64,000 bases of DNA. Source: Limibacillus halophilus (lineage in GTDB: Bacteria; Pseudomonadota; Alphaproteobacteria; Kiloniellales; CECT-8803). The stretch's first letter is position 1; each line of letters begins with the position of its first letter. The DNA is taken from NCBI RefSeq assembly GCF_014191775.1, contig NZ_JACHXA010000001.1:124001-188000 (forward strand), written 5' to 3'. A program made the position numbers and the translations under genes. Below, piece after piece: positions 39,635 through 49,884 of this stretch. The notes beneath the pieces are model-generated. The model had not been told where the DNA came from, searched no databases, and saw nothing but the letters and a program-made list of their open reading frames with translations.

Positions 39635-41557
39635 CTAGGCCTTGGCGGCGGACTCCGTTATTGCGGTTTGGCCATATTCTGGAACCAACCGGCCCAGCAA
39701 TGTTTGGGCGTCAACGTCCTCGCCTCGACGACTCAGGGCCTCTAGGTCATCTATGCCACGCATCAGCAAACGAAGATCGGCCGTTCGTGGAGAAGCGAGG
39801 TGCAAGGAGGGATGATCTGTAGGCAACATCTCTTCGGCTTCATGAAACAAACGTTCGCGAAGCTTCTCGCCAGGCCGTGGGCCCGTGAAGACGATCTGAA
39901 CGTCCTTGTCGGGACGCAGACCGGCAAGACGGATCATCTGGCGCGCAAGATCGACGATGGCGATGGGCTCTCCCATTTCCAACACGTAAATCCGGCCGCT
40001 GTTCTCGTGTTTTTCCGAACCCAATTCCATGGCTGCGGCCTGGAGGATCAACTGGACGGCTTCTTCCACGGACATGAAGTAACGCACCATGTGAGGATCG
40101 GTAACGGTCAGCGGTCCCCCTTCGGAAAGCTGGCGCTGGAACAACGGGACCACGGAACCCGTAGAGCCCAGGACGTTGCCGAAGCGCACCGTTATGAACC
40201 GGGTTCCGTCACTCTCAAGGTCAAGCGCCTGGCAATAGCTCTCAGCCAAGCGCTTGGTGGCACCCATGGCGTTGACTGGGTGGACGGCTTTGTCCGTCGA
40301 TACCATAACGACCGCGGCGGCCCCGGCGGCGCGCGCCGCATCCGCCAGGTTCTTGGTCCCCACGACGTTGGTCAGGATCGCCTCGCCGATATTGTCTTCC
40401 GCCAGGGGGACGTGCTTCAACGCGGCCGCGTGGAAAACAATCTCCGGACGCAGTTCGCCCAGCAGCCGGTTGAGTTTTTCACGATTCCGCACATCGCCCA
40501 GGAAAGAACGCCAGGGCGTCTTCACCTGGCTGCCGGAAAGCTCTTGGGTCAGGCTATAGAGGTTGTATTCGCTGATATCGAACAGCAACAACTCGCTGGG
40601 CTCGAAGGCAAGCAGCTGGCGCACCAACTCTGCGCCGATGGAACCGCCCGCGCCGGTCACAAGGACACGTTTAGCACGGACGAGGCGGTCCATCGCTCCA
40701 CGATCCAAGCGCACTGCCTTACGGCCCAACAGATCCTCAAGGGGGATTGGCTGAATCTCCACGCCCGAACCGGAGCCATCCGGCGTGCTGCCCGCCCGTA
40801 ACTGCGATAGCTTGGGTAATCGCGCTAGACTGATTCCATTGCTGTCGGCGATCTCCAGCAATTTCTCCAGCACGGGCCGGTCCACGTCACGCGTCAATAT
40901 AAGCCGCTGCGGCGGTCTCCCGTTATCCGACAAGCGCTCGATTATGCGCGGGATGTCGTCAACCGCACCCTCGACCTTCAGGCCGTGGATCATTCGCCCG
41001 GTGCGCTTGCCGGTAATACCGACCATGGACAGGGGTTCATAGGCGAAGTTCGGGTTTCGCTTGTATTCGCGCAAGAACAGTTCCGCCGCATCGTTTGCGC
41101 CGACCAAAAGAACCGGGATACCAGGCCTGCGGCGCTCAAGCAGGTGCTCGAAGCCCTTGTCCTTGAGTACACGGTAAATCATCCTCGGAGCGCCAAGCAG
41201 CGCGATCAGCACAAACCAGTTGATGATCAAGGCGCCGCGCGGCACAGCCTCCAGGCGGGTCAGGAAGAAGGTCACGGCCAGAAACACGAGCAAGGCCAGT
41301 GTCACGGCTCTGGTAATGGCCGTTAGATCGCTGAGTGATGCATACCGCCAGATGCCGCGATAGAGACCGACCGCATAAAAACTGGCGGCGGCGACCAACG
41401 TAAAGACGCCGGTAGCCAGCAAAAGGGCATCATCGAAGCGTGCGGCGAAGCTTTCTCCAAGGCGCAGATAAAGCGACAGGACGAACGATAGGGCCGCCAT
41501 GCCCGTGTCGTGCACGAACGCCATGCCCGCCCGCAGGAAAAACCGCAAATAGCGCAT
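39635..41557 (-). CDS. membrane-bound nucleoside-diphosphate-sugar 4,6-dehydratase (CapD/WbpM/PglF family)
   Basis: 640 residues. Four N-terminal membrane helices (to about 130) are followed by a CoA-binding-like Rossmann domain and a catalytic SDR domain. The NAD motif is VLVTGAGGSIGAELVRQLL near 292, with LFDISEYNLYSL and FHAAALKHVPLAEDN. The active site has VMVSTDKAVHPVNAMGATKR, where Met replaces the usual Tyr of Y-x-x-x-K, as known for this large-membrane subfamily. It probably makes UDP-4-keto-6-deoxy-GlcNAc for surface glycans. It is followed by a WecA-like transferase upstream in the same operon. Confidence 0.9.
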   Translation of the reverse strand: MRYLRFFLRAGMAFVHDTGMAALSFVLSLYLRLGESFAARFDDALLLATGVFTLVAAASFYAVGLYRGIWRYASLSDLTAITRAVTLALLVFLAVTFFLTRLEAVPRGALIINWFVLIALLGAPRMIYRVLKDKGFEHLLERRRPGIPVLLVGANDAAELFLREYKRNPNFAYEPLSMVGITGKRTGRMIHGLKVEGAVDDIPRIIERLSDNGRPPQRLILTRDVDRPVLEKLLEIADSNGISLARLPKLSQLRAGSTPDGSGSGVEIQPIPLEDLLGRKAVRLDRGAMDRLVRAKRVLVTGAGGSIGAELVRQLLAFEPSELLLFDISEYNLYSLTQELSGSQVKTPWRSFLGDVRNREKLNRLLGELRPEIVFHAAALKHVPLAEDNIGEAILTNVVGTKNLADAARAAGAAAVVMVSTDKAVHPVNAMGATKRLAESYCQALDLESDGTRFITVRFGNVLGSTGSVVPLFQRQLSEGGPLTVTDPHMVRYFMSVEEAVQLILQAAAMELGSEKHENSGRIYVLEMGEPIAIVDLARQMIRLAGLRPDKDVQIVFTGPRPGEKLRERLFHEAEEMLPTDHPSLHLASPRTADLRLLMRGIDDLEALSRRGEDVDAQTLLGRLVPEYGQTAITESAAKA

Positions 41558-41619
41558 CTTCGACAGCCCCTTTCAGGTCAAAGACTTACCACAAGCGGTT
41601 GCAGATCGACAGCGCCGCG

Positions 41620-42615
41620 TCAGGCATCAAATGGGCGCCCAATGACGGTCAGGAAAACCAGCGTCGCAAAACCTGCCAGCGACATTGCAACCCAGGGATT
41701 GAGCCAGGGTTCAGCAAGGGCGACTGGAACCAGCAGCAGAAGCAGAAAGATATTGAAACATAGAATGCGCAGAACGACCGGACCATGCCCCAGCCGCGCG
41801 GCGGCGCGCTGATACCAGTGTTCTCTGTGGCCTTGCCAGATCACCTGCCGACGATAGAGCCGGCGCAACAATGTCAGTGTCGAATCCGCCCAATAATATG
41901 CCGGAATGATGATGGCCGCGTAGGCATACCCGGCCAAAGCCGCCTCCGCGAGAAGAAAGCCGAAAAGGAATCCGAGAGGCACGCTCCCCACGTCACCCAG
42001 AAAAATCCTCGCCGGCGGGCGATTCCAGTAAGCAAAGCCCAGCAGAGCCGCGGCAAGTAACAGGGGCTCCGGTGAAAAAGGCAGGCTCGAAACAAAAGAC
42101 AAGAGCAGAAGACCGGCGCACAGGCAAAGTCCCTCAACGGCAGATATGCCGTCGATACCGTCCATGAAATTGAATAGGTTGACGAACCAGAGCCAGGCCA
42201 AACCCAGAAGCAAGCGATCAAGCCAGAATGGCAGAAAACCTCCGGAAACGCTGCCCTCGGGACCAAGCGCGTATAGGCCCAGGCCGATGGCAAGAAACTG
42301 CGCCAGCAGGCGCGGCAAGGCGCCAAGCCCGCGCAGGTCGTCGACCCAGGATACTGCGGCAAGCAAAAGCGCACCCAGCACCACAGCAACCGGCAGAGTG
42401 GCGGGCCCGAGTTGGCCCGCAAAAGCCCAGGCCAGAAGAACGATTGGGATCAGAACAATGCCCGCACCGCGCGGCGTCGGCACAAGATGGCTGGAACGCG
42501 CGTTTGGATGATCGAGCACGCCTGCCCGGTGCAATCCCTTTTGCAGCATCCCGACGGCTGCCCAGCTTGCACCGGCCACAACCAAAGCCAGAAGCAAGGC
42601 TGCGCCCCAGGTCAT
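41620..42615 (-). CDS. WecA/MraY-family undecaprenyl-phosphate sugar-1-phosphate transferase
   Basis: 331 residues and about ten membrane helices. The catalytic WVDDLRGLG (Asp pair), FVNLFNFMDGIDGISAVEG and FLGDVGSVPLGFL are the signature of the family. It attaches an HexNAc-1-phosphate to the lipid carrier, the priming step of O-antigen or capsule synthesis. The dehydratase downstream likely supplies or modifies the sugar. It lies five bases after the gshB stop, so all three genes may form one transcript. Confidence 0.9.
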   Translation of the reverse strand: MTWGAALLLALVVAGASWAAVGMLQKGLHRAGVLDHPNARSSHLVPTPRGAGIVLIPIVLLAWAFAGQLGPATLPVAVVLGALLLAAVSWVDDLRGLGALPRLLAQFLAIGLGLYALGPEGSVSGGFLPFWLDRLLLGLAWLWFVNLFNFMDGIDGISAVEGLCLCAGLLLLSFVSSLPFSPEPLLLAAALLGFAYWNRPPARIFLGDVGSVPLGFLFGFLLAEAALAGYAYAAIIIPAYYWADSTLTLLRRLYRRQVIWQGHREHWYQRAAARLGHGPVVLRILCFNIFLLLLLVPVALAEPWLNPWVAMSLAGFATLVFLTVIGRPFDA

Positions 42616-42620
42616 TCGCC

Positions 42621-43577
42621 TCAGGCGTCCCGGCGCCGGGCGACCCGCGCTTCGATCACGTCCCAGATGCGGCCTTCAAGATTAATGCCGTCGAAGCGGC
42701 CAATCTCCTGCAACCCGGTCGGTGAGGTCACGTTGATCTCGGTCAGGTAGTCACCGATCACGTCGATGCCGACGAAGATCAGCCCTTGATCGCGCAACGT
42801 CGGCCCTATTGCCGCACAGATTTCGCGCTCCCGGTCGGTAAGTCCAACCTTTTCCGCCCTGCCGCCCACGTGCAGGTTGGCGCGCGACTCACCTTCTGGC
42901 GGCACCCGATTGAGTGCGCCCAACGGCTCGCCATCCACCAGAATAATCCGTTTGTCGCCCTTGCGTACCTCGGGAATGTAGCGCTGCACCATGATTGGCT
43001 CACGGTAAATACGGGTGAACATCTCAAGCAGCGCATTTAGATTGTCGTCCTCGGGCCGGATATGGAAAACGTCGGCCCCGCCGTTCCCAAACAGCGGCTT
43101 GACGATAATATCTCCATGCTCCTTGCGGAAAGCCTTGATCTCCTCCTTGTTCGAGGAAATCAAGGTCGGCGGCATCAGGTCCGGAAAGTGCGTTACGAAC
43201 AGCTTCTCCGGCGCATTGCGCACGGCGGCGGGGTCATTCACCACCAATGTACGCGGATGGATGTGTTCCAGAAGATGGGTCGCGGTGATGTAAGACATAT
43301 CAAAGGGCGGATCTTGACGCATCAAGACAACGTCCATGATCTGCAGGTCCACTATCTCGGGATCGCCAAGTGTGAAATGGTCGCCGGCCTTGCGTCGCAC
43401 GGACAAAGACCGGGCGCGCGCCATCACGCGATGGTGGCGAAAGGTCAGGTCCCGCGGCAGGTAATGAAACAATCTGTGGCCGCGATTCTGGGCCTCCAAC
43501 GCCAAGGCGAAAGAGCTATCGGCGTCGATGTCTACCACATCGATCGGGTCCATCTGGATGGCTACAGCCAGGCTCAT
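42621..43577 (-). CDS. gshB: glutathione synthetase
   Basis: 318 residues, typical for GshB. The N-terminal domain starts [20 protein letters not shown], as in all GshB proteins. The ATP-grasp part has [18 protein letters not shown], the [19 protein letters not shown] segment and [17 protein letters not shown]. It joins gamma-glutamylcysteine and glycine. In alphaproteobacteria it is commonly grouped with yraN and the PBP-activator gene, as loosely seen here. Confidence 0.97.
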   Translation of the reverse strand: MSLAVAIQMDPIDVVDIDADSSFALALEAQNRGHRLFHYLPRDLTFRHHRVMARARSLSVRRKAGDHFTLGDPEIVDLQIMDVVLMRQDPPFDMSYITATHLLEHIHPRTLVVNDPAAVRNAPEKLFVTHFPDLMPPTLISSNKEEIKAFRKEHGDIIVKPLFGNGGADVFHIRPEDDNLNALLEMFTRIYREPIMVQRYIPEVRKGDKRIILVDGEPLGALNRVPPEGESRANLHVGGRAEKVGLTDREREICAAIGPTLRDQGLIFVGIDVIGDYLTEINVTSPTGLQEIGRFDGINLEGRIWDVIEARVARRRDA

Positions 43578-43612
43578 CTTGTTTCTTCTCCAGCCGGGTT
43601 ACTGCGCAGGCG

Positions 43613-43664
43613 ATAGTGCCCGGGGGTACCCGGGCTGGGCCGTTGCTACTCAAAACGGCACTAT
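43613..43664. repeat. nested inverted repeats between SirB1-like gene and gshB
   Basis: ATAGTGCC and GGCACTAT form perfect outer 8-bp arms, 36 bases apart. Inside is CCCGGG-GGTA-CCCGGG. There is no T-run, so a terminator, operator or processed leader are all possible. Confidence 0.5.
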
Positions 43665-43708
43665 AACGACAGGATCGCCGCCTGCAAGCGGGCGCGGTTT
43701 CGTGTATC

Positions 43709-44590
43709 TCAGTTCAATCGATGCCGTAGATCGCGTATCAGCGCAAAGGCTTCATCGGCTCGCGGATCACTCGGGGCCAATTTGATAAACCGCTCAAGCG
43801 CCAGTATCGCAGCACGCAGGTTGTCGGTGTTGATATGAAGAAGCGCCGCCTCGCGCCAGAGCTCAGCGCTGTCGGGCGCAATCATCAGCATAATTTCCAG
43901 GCTAGCCAATCCATCATTCAAGCGACCCGCCTGAACCGCCCGCAGCTTGACGTTGTTCTGCAACCGCAAAAGCACGTGACGGTCATCAACCGCTGCGTAA
44001 TGGGCAGGCGATAGCTCCGCGCCCAATCCCGTGATGGCTTTAAGCAACTCGCGAATGTCGCTAGCTGCAAGTTGGCGCCAACCGTTGAAGGGGTCGATGA
44101 TGACTCTCGCACCGCCGGTATCCATGCTGATGAGAAAATGGCCCGGAAAACTGACTCCATTCATATGCCAGCCCTGAGCGCGCGCGACCTGCAAGGTCAG
44201 AATGCCCAGCGAGACCGGCAAACCCCGACGACGTTCCATTACCGACATAAGATTGGCATTCTGCGGATCGTCGTAAGATTCATGATCACCGCAATAGCCA
44301 TGCCGCACCGCAAATACTCCACGTAACGCTTCCAAGCGCAGGTCGGGAGTCCAAATGTCGGCCCGATTGGCCCCCAGGTCGGCGGCGGCAGCGGCCGTGT
44401 CGCGTGCCAACTCCTCCAAATGATCCAGGTAGTGCACCATCGCCTTGCCAGGCCTATCGAGGCCCGCCATTAGCAGCGCCGCCTCGGCAATGCGATCAAT
44501 CGGCATTTGACCTGACGTCAGCTGTCTCAAACGCGCTTCAAGTTCACTTCGCGCGGGAACGGCCAAGGCACTCTGCCAGCGATCACTCAC
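43709..44590 (-). CDS. SirB1-family transglutaminase-like and TPR protein
   Basis: 293 residues from GTG 44590, behind a TGGAG site. The transglutaminase-like N-terminal half has LDHLEELARDTAAAAADLGA, FAVRHGYCGDHESYDDPQNANLM (written as the motifs GYCGDHESYDDPQN and LMSVMERRRGLPVSLGIL) and GVSFPGHFLI. The C-terminal half carries a short TPR. The family is widespread but its role is not settled; it was once linked to Salmonella invasion regulation. It lies six bases after the BON lipoprotein gene in the same direction. Confidence 0.87.
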   Translation of the reverse strand: MSDRWQSALAVPARSELEARLRQLTSGQMPIDRIAEAALLMAGLDRPGKAMVHYLDHLEELARDTAAAAADLGANRADIWTPDLRLEALRGVFAVRHGYCGDHESYDDPQNANLMSVMERRRGLPVSLGILTLQVARAQGWHMNGVSFPGHFLISMDTGGARVIIDPFNGWRQLAASDIRELLKAITGLGAELSPAHYAAVDDRHVLLRLQNNVKLRAVQAGRLNDGLASLEIMLMIAPDSAELWREAALLHINTDNLRAAILALERFIKLAPSDPRADEAFALIRDLRHRLN

Positions 44591-44596
44591 TCCAGC

Positions 44597-45250
44597 TTAT
44601 CCCTGTACCTGCGGTTTGCCGGGCCCCTGATCATCAAGCCGTCGCACATAACTCACAACGCGCTCGACATAGGATACATTGCGCGCGTGGTTGATCACTC
44701 TGGACAGCTCGGTATCGTCCTTGGCAATACCCATCAGATAGACCACGCCATGCACGGTTTCGATGGAGTAATTGATCGAGGAAACCTCCACATCGAAGAT
44801 CAGCTTGGTTTTGATCTGCGTGGATATCCAGGTATCGCGCGCATAGGTCCCCAACCCGCCTTCGTCCGTAATCGTGATCTCGTTGATGACCTCCTTGACG
44901 CCATCGACTTCCCAAGCCAAGCGCACCGCGGCGAGCCGCATTTCCTGGCTCGGCAGCGCACCCGTCAGCAACACACGCGCTTCTTGCACCTGTAGCGACA
45001 AAAGCCGGTACATCTTTTCATCATGCTGCAACCACTTGCTATTGATCTCGAGGCGTATTCTCTGATCCTCGACCCCTTGACCCAGGCCACGTTCCTGGGA
45101 CGCCATGACGCCGACGCCGGCGCCGACACCGACCGCAGTTCCCGCAGGAGAACAAGCGGTCATAACCAGTAGCAAAGCCAGCAACGCGCCTGAAATGCCG
45201 CCGCGAAACCCTGCCCATTCCATCGAAAGGAGTTGACTGTACTTCTGCAT
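44597..45250 (-). CDS. BON-domain lipoprotein (DolP/OsmY-like)
   Basis: 217 residues from ATG 45250 behind AAAGG. A lipoprotein signal ends LLLVMTACSPAG, with Cys as the lipid site. A glycine-rich stretch (GVGAGVGVMASQERGLG) follows. Then two BON domains: LEINSKWLQ...VLLTGALPSQ with VKEVINEI, and QIKTKLIFDVEVSSINYSIE with VVYLMGIAKDDTELSRVINH. The paired BON architecture matches DolP (YraP), which supports outer membrane integrity and lies near lpoA and yraN in E. coli. The neighbours here are the same kind of genes. Confidence 0.9.
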   Translation of the reverse strand: MQKYSQLLSMEWAGFRGGISGALLALLLVMTACSPAGTAVGVGAGVGVMASQERGLGQGVEDQRIRLEINSKWLQHDEKMYRLLSLQVQEARVLLTGALPSQEMRLAAVRLAWEVDGVKEVINEITITDEGGLGTYARDTWISTQIKTKLIFDVEVSSINYSIETVHGVVYLMGIAKDDTELSRVINHARNVSYVERVVSYVRRLDDQGPGKPQVQG

Positions 45251-45337
45251 CCTTACCTTTCAGGTTCCCAATCAGATGATGGGGCGACCCCCGGGAAGCC
45301 ATCTCTCCCGTGTCGATCCTATGATTCTCATAACGTT

Positions 45338-45748
45338 TTACTTGGAGTCACGCCAAGCCCCAGTTATGTGGCAAGGCAAGCGGCCGGGCGCCAGCAACAA
45401 AGCGTCATAGCGCAACGCAAAGGACGCGTAACGCTCGTGACGCTGCAGGAAATGCGCTGCGGCAGCAGCAATACGGCGTTGCTGTGCAGGACGAATAGCC
45501 TCCGCTGCAGCACTTAAGGTCGCACGGCGCTTTACCTCGACAAAAGCGAGCAACCCACCGCGACGCAAGATCAGATCCACCTCGCCCTGGGCGCAACGGT
45601 AACCGTGCCGCAAGAGGCGATACCCGCGCAAACGCAGCCAGAGCAGCGCCCACCATTCGGCACGACGCCCTGAACGCCAAGCCCGGCGGCGGGCGCCTTG
45701 CGCTATCGGAGCGGTGCCGGGACCCCGCTTCTTTGTCTTGCCGGGCAT
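45338..45748 (-). CDS. YraN family protein (UPF0102, nuclease-like fold)
   Basis: 136 residues from ATG 45748 behind GGGAGG; the longer frame to 45910 overlaps the divergent gene and is not used. The core is YRCAQGEVDLILRRGGLLAFVEVKRR, seen as GEVDLIL and FVEVKRR, the E-x-D...E-x-K nuclease signature of the Holliday-junction resolvase-like fold. Its biological role is not established. In most proteobacteria rsmI lies between yraN and the PBP-activator gene; here it is absent. Confidence 0.9.
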   Translation of the reverse strand: MPGKTKKRGPGTAPIAQGARRRAWRSGRRAEWWALLWLRLRGYRLLRHGYRCAQGEVDLILRRGGLLAFVEVKRRATLSAAAEAIRPAQQRRIAAAAAHFLQRHERYASFALRYDALLLAPGRLPCHITGAWRDSK

Positions 45749-45852
45749 GCATTCCTCCCATCGTGATTCAGCCCGGTTTACGGCATTCGCCGGCCCCGCT
45801 ATCTTGACCGGATTAGGGGTCGGGCGACACACCCCTAGCGAGGGAGAAGCAG

Positions 45853-47130
45853 ATGACTGCACGTCAAGAACGCCGTTCCATTGAATCGGGAGCGGCTCAA
45901 CAGCCTTCAAGGGCCTTCAAGCGAACCGCTTTTCGTCTGGCGTCAATGTTGTTCATCCTGCTGCTGGCTGCCTGTGGCAGCCCGCGTACCGATGATACAA
46001 GAACAACTATACAACCGACACAACCAACTGTGGAAGCGCCCGATACGACGGCCCTTAGGCCCGTAGGGTTAACTGACGACGGCAAGATCGGCATCGGGTT
46101 CCTGGCGCCGCTTACCGGATCGGAGGCCGCGGTCGGTCAAGCCTTGTTGCAGGCCGCGCAGATTGCTTTCCTCGACAATGCCGGGGCCGATCTGGCCCTG
46201 TTGGTGGAGGATACTGGCGGCAATCCGCAAGGGGCGGCGGCAGCCGCGCAACGCTTGCTGGACCAGGGCGCCGGGATCGTTGTTGGCCCACTCTTTTCGG
46301 CTTCTGCACGGGCCGCCGCCCCTGTTTTGGCCGCGGCGGGCGTCCCACTGCTGACCTTCTCGAATGACCGCTCGATCGCGGGCCAAGGTGTTTATACACT
46401 GGGATTTGACCCTGCCAGCGAAGTTGACCGTATCGTCGAATTCTCGTCGCGCCAGGGGCTGCTTCGGTTCGCGGCTTTTGCGCCGGATACACCCTACGGC
46501 CGCGTCGCTGTGGTTGCTCTCCAGCAAGCCGCAACGCGCGGGCCGCTCAGCGTGGAACGTGTGGCTTACTACGATCAAACGGCACGCTCGTTGAACGAGT
46601 CTGCAAAGGCCTTCGCATCAATCGGCCCCGAATCGATCGATGCCGTGTTGTTACCGGACGGCGGCCAGCGGCTGCTGGGCGTGGCACCCTATTTACCCTA
46701 TTACGATATTGCACTGCCCGATGTTCGTTTCCTGGGCACCGCACTTTGGGCCGATGCCAGCCTGTTGCGAGAAGACACCCTCAAGGGCGGCTGGTTCGCA
46801 GCGCCGGACCCAGCGATCTGGGAGGACTTCAACAAACGCTACACCGCGCTCTTCGGCAAGCAACCCCCGCGCGTTGCGTCGCTTGGATACGACGCGGCAG
46901 CCGTCGCCACGGTCCTGGCCCGCGATCTGCAACCGCAAGCGTTCCAACAGGCGGAAGCATTCGGCCCTGCAGCTCTGACGCAGGCTCAGGGTTTCTTTGG
47001 CGTGAACGGTATCTTCCGTTTGCGAGAGGATGGCAGCGTCGAACGCGGCCTTGCGATTATTGAGGTTTCGCCGGAAGGGTTCCAGATAATCGAGGCCGCG
47101 CCGCAATCCTTCCAGATTGCAACCTTCTGA
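45853..47130 (+). CDS. penicillin-binding protein activator (LpoA-like lipoprotein)
   Basis: 425 residues. An N-terminal lipoprotein signal ends MLFILLLAACGS, with Cys at about residue 41. The rest is a type 1 periplasmic-binding fold: IGFLAPLTGSEAAVGQALLQ, FLDNAGADLALLVEDTGGNP, GIVVGPLFSASARAAAPVLA and SRQGLLRFAAFAPDTPYGR. This is the C-terminal domain of LpoA without its TPR half, normal for alphaproteobacteria. It probably activates a class A PBP in peptidoglycan growth. It is divergent from yraN across 104 bases. Confidence 0.88.
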   Translation: MTARQERRSIESGAAQQPSRAFKRTAFRLASMLFILLLAACGSPRTDDTRTTIQPTQPTVEAPDTTALRPVGLTDDGKIGIGFLAPLTGSEAAVGQALLQAAQIAFLDNAGADLALLVEDTGGNPQGAAAAAQRLLDQGAGIVVGPLFSASARAAAPVLAAAGVPLLTFSNDRSIAGQGVYTLGFDPASEVDRIVEFSSRQGLLRFAAFAPDTPYGRVAVVALQQAATRGPLSVERVAYYDQTARSLNESAKAFASIGPESIDAVLLPDGGQRLLGVAPYLPYYDIALPDVRFLGTALWADASLLREDTLKGGWFAAPDPAIWEDFNKRYTALFGKQPPRVASLGYDAAAVATVLARDLQPQAFQQAEAFGPAALTQAQGFFGVNGIFRLREDGSVERGLAIIEVSPEGFQIIEAAPQSFQIATF

Positions 47131-47141
47131 GATCGCTGATT

Positions 47142-48344
47142 TCAGGTAAGGAGATAACCGAGTAGAGCATTCAACCGCTGACGGCCTTCGTCGGTGGCGC
47201 GGATGCGCTCGCCGTTTAGGGTCACCAAGCCTTCACGGCTGGCCGCCTCAAGCCGTGCCAGCGAGAGCAAGCTTTCCGGCTCGGCCCCCAATTCGCGCCT
47301 AAAGGCGGCGCGGGTTATCCCTTCCGTCAGACGCAAACCCATCATGAGCATCTCTTCCAGGCGCTCTTGCCCGCTCAACTCCGTGCGGGTTCGCGTTGCG
47401 TGCCCCGCACTCTCGACCGCGGTCAACCAGGCTTCCGGCGCCCGGTGCTGGCGGGTCGCTAACTTGGTGCCCCCCAGGGTCAGGCGACCATGCGCACCCG
47501 GACCGATGCCGATGTAATCGCCGTAACGCCAGTAGGTGAGGTTGTGCCGGCAAGCCGATCCAGGCCGAGCGTGGTTTGATATCTCATAGGCTGGGAGGCC
47601 GTTCTCCGTGAGGATTTCCTGGGTTCGCTCGTAGAACCGCCCTGCCGTATTCTCGTCCGGAACACGCAACTCACCCCGCCGCCAGGCACCGTGGAAGACC
47701 GTGTTTTCCTCGATCGTCAGCTGATAGAGCGAGATGTGTTCAGGTCCTTCACCCAGTGCTTGCTCCAATTCACGCTCCCAATCGGAGAGCTTCTGGTCTG
47801 GTCGCGCGTAGATAAGATCGAACGAGAAGCGCGGCAGGCAACGTCGCGCAAGATCGATCGCCGTCAAGGCTTCCGCCGCACTGTGCTTGCGCCCCAGGAA
47901 TGCCAGCGCCGTGTCGTCCAGTGACTGCACACCAATCGACAAGCGGTTGACGCCTGCTGCGGCGAAAGCTTCGAACTTTGCGCCTTCAGACGAGGTTGGG
48001 TTGGCCTCCAACGTCACCTCAAGATCAGAATCAGTCGGCCATAGGCGCTTGGCCTGCCCAACAACCGCTGAGACAGTCTCCGGCGCCATGAGAGAAGGCG
48101 TTCCGCCGCCCAAAAAAATGGATGTCAGATGCCGCCCTGCAGTTTGCGCCGCATAGTGCTCCATCTCGGCAAGCAGGGCCTTGCGCCAGCGATTCTGGTC
48201 GACCGCTTCGCGGACATGGCTGTTGAAATCGCAGTAGGGACACTTAGCCAGACAAAAGGGCCAGTGAACATAGAGACCAAATCCCGGATCCTGCGTCAGT
48301 GCCGCGGAATCATCGCTCGGGATGGGTGCGGCGGATAGCATCAT
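47142..48344 (-). CDS. hemW: radical SAM heme chaperone HemW
   Basis: 400 residues from ATG 48344 behind GAGAGG. The radical SAM cluster motif is CLAKCPYC in [19 protein letters not shown]; note HemW's extra Cys pattern is partly kept. [16 protein letters not shown] and SIGVQSLDD are typical, with [14 protein letters not shown] near the C-terminus. HemW transfers heme to membrane respiratory enzymes; it was long annotated as coproporphyrinogen oxidase. Its start overlaps the rdgB 3' end by 35 bases. Confidence 0.93.
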   Translation of the reverse strand: MMLSAAPIPSDDSAALTQDPGFGLYVHWPFCLAKCPYCDFNSHVREAVDQNRWRKALLAEMEHYAAQTAGRHLTSIFLGGGTPSLMAPETVSAVVGQAKRLWPTDSDLEVTLEANPTSSEGAKFEAFAAAGVNRLSIGVQSLDDTALAFLGRKHSAAEALTAIDLARRCLPRFSFDLIYARPDQKLSDWERELEQALGEGPEHISLYQLTIEENTVFHGAWRRGELRVPDENTAGRFYERTQEILTENGLPAYEISNHARPGSACRHNLTYWRYGDYIGIGPGAHGRLTLGGTKLATRQHRAPEAWLTAVESAGHATRTRTELSGQERLEEMLMMGLRLTEGITRAAFRRELGAEPESLLSLARLEAASREGLVTLNGERIRATDEGRQRLNALLGYLLT

Positions 48345-48969
48345 CCGTTTCCTCTCTCTTCGCCTTCCCCCCGTTCGGCGCAATCGCGGCGACCAATTTA
48401 GAGAACGCTTGGGCCCGGTGACTCATCGCGTGCTTACGCGCGGGTTCCATCTCCCCAAAGCTCAACTCATGGCCTTTCGGCACGAACATGGGGTCGTAGC
48501 CGAAACCTCGTTTCCCACGTGGCGGCCAGACAAGATTACCCGCCACGCGACCCTCAAAACAGGCGGTGTTGCCGTCGGGCCAGGCAAGACACAGCACGCA
48601 GATAAATACCGCCGACCGATCCGATGACTTGCCCAGCGCGGCGTTCACCTTTTCCATCGCCAAGCCAAAGTCTTTCTCGGGTCCTGCCCAACGCGCCGAG
48701 TAAATTCCGGGATTGCCGCCCAGCGCCGTCACCGCCAAGCCTGAATCGTCGGCCAGTGCCGGCAAACCGGTCGCGCGCGCCGCCGCGCGCGCCTTCAATT
48801 CGGCGTTCCCGGCAAAGGTCGATGCGGTTTCCTCGGGTTCCACAAGCCCTAGCTGAGCTGCGGAGCGAACCATAATTCCCCAGGGCGCCAACAGCGCCCC
48901 GATTTCACCAACCTTGCCATTGTTGTGGCTGGCGATAACGATCTTGTCCCCCAAAGGCGGCAGTGACAT
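48310..48969 (-). CDS. rdgB: non-canonical purine NTP pyrophosphatase RdgB
   Basis: 219 residues. It starts with the nucleotide-binding motif [18 protein letters not shown], then [26 protein letters not shown] (catalytic Asp; quoted parts LADDSGLAV and GIYSARWAG), [12 protein letters not shown] and SHRAQAF. It hydrolyses ITP, dITP and XTP to keep them out of DNA and RNA. It lies eight bases after rph and overlaps hemW. The rph-rdgB-hemW operon is classic for alphaproteobacteria. Confidence 0.96.
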   Translation of the reverse strand: MSLPPLGDKIVIASHNNGKVGEIGALLAPWGIMVRSAAQLGLVEPEETASTFAGNAELKARAAARATGLPALADDSGLAVTALGGNPGIYSARWAGPEKDFGLAMEKVNAALGKSSDRSAVFICVLCLAWPDGNTACFEGRVAGNLVWPPRGKRGFGYDPMFVPKGHELSFGEMEPARKHAMSHRAQAFSKLVAAIAPNGGKAKREETDDAIRRTHPER

Positions 48970-48977
48970 ACCTCGTC

Positions 48978-49700
48978 CTAATCCTCCAAACCCAGTGCAT
49001 TGCGCTGAGCAATCGCCAATTCGCTGACACCCTGTATTGCAAGGTCCATGAGCGCGTCGAATTCAACTCGGGAGAAAGGCTTTTCCTCGGCCGTAGCCTG
49101 CACTTCCACCACTTGGCCATCATCAGTCAGAACGAAGTTGGCGTCGGTTTCAGCCGCCGAATCCTCTTCATAATCCAGATCAATGATCGCCTGCCCCTTA
49201 TGAATACCACAGGATATGGCCGCCACCTGCCGAACAAAAGGTATGGTTTCGATGGCTTTCATTTCCTGCATCAACTGAAACGCCTGATAGAGCGCAACAT
49301 AGGACCCCGTAATAGCTGCTGTGCGGGTTCCCCCATCAGCCTGCAAAACGTCGCAGTCTATGCGTATCTGCCGTTCGCCGAATCCTTGCAGGTCGATCAC
49401 CGCGCGAAGCGAACGGCCAATCAAACGCTGAATTTCCTGAGTCCTGCCCGATTGCTTTCCACGGGCTGCTTCCCGTCCCATCCGGCTTTGGGTCGACCGC
49501 GGCAACATGCCATACTCCGCCGTAATCCAACCGCGACCGCTGCCCTTCATCCAACCGGGCACCGACTCTTCGATGGTTGCCGTGCAGAGAACGTGGGTGT
49601 TCCCGAACTTGGCAAGGCATGATCCCTCGGCGTAGCGGTTTACGTCGGTTTCCAGTGTGATGGGGCGCAGTTCATTGGCGGCACGGCCTGAGTGGCGCAT
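48978..49700 (-). CDS. rph: ribonuclease PH
   Basis: 240 residues from ATG 49700 behind AAGGAAACC. It starts [17 protein letters not shown] with [77 protein letters not shown] and DLDYEEDS complete the family pattern, with active-site Asp residues. It trims tRNA 3' ends phosphorolytically. It leads the rph-rdgB-hemW operon, divergent from hrcA. Confidence 0.97.
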   Translation of the reverse strand: MRHSGRAANELRPITLETDVNRYAEGSCLAKFGNTHVLCTATIEESVPGWMKGSGRGWITAEYGMLPRSTQSRMGREAARGKQSGRTQEIQRLIGRSLRAVIDLQGFGERQIRIDCDVLQADGGTRTAAITGSYVALYQAFQLMQEMKAIETIPFVRQVAAISCGIHKGQAIIDLDYEEDSAAETDANFVLTDDGQVVEVQATAEEKPFSRVEFDALMDLAIQGVSELAIAQRNALGLED

Positions 49701-49884
49701 GAGGTTTCCTTCTTTTTCTCGGTTCAAAGCTTGTTCTTCCGCCCGGCATCGCAAGCCTTTAAGACAAACGACGGCGCAGACGCGGCGCGCACGCTAACGC
49801 AAGCCAGCAATCAGGTCCAGCCACAGCACGGATTCTCGGCGGACCCCGCTGGTCAGTAGGACCGGTACGAAATAGTGCCCGGCG

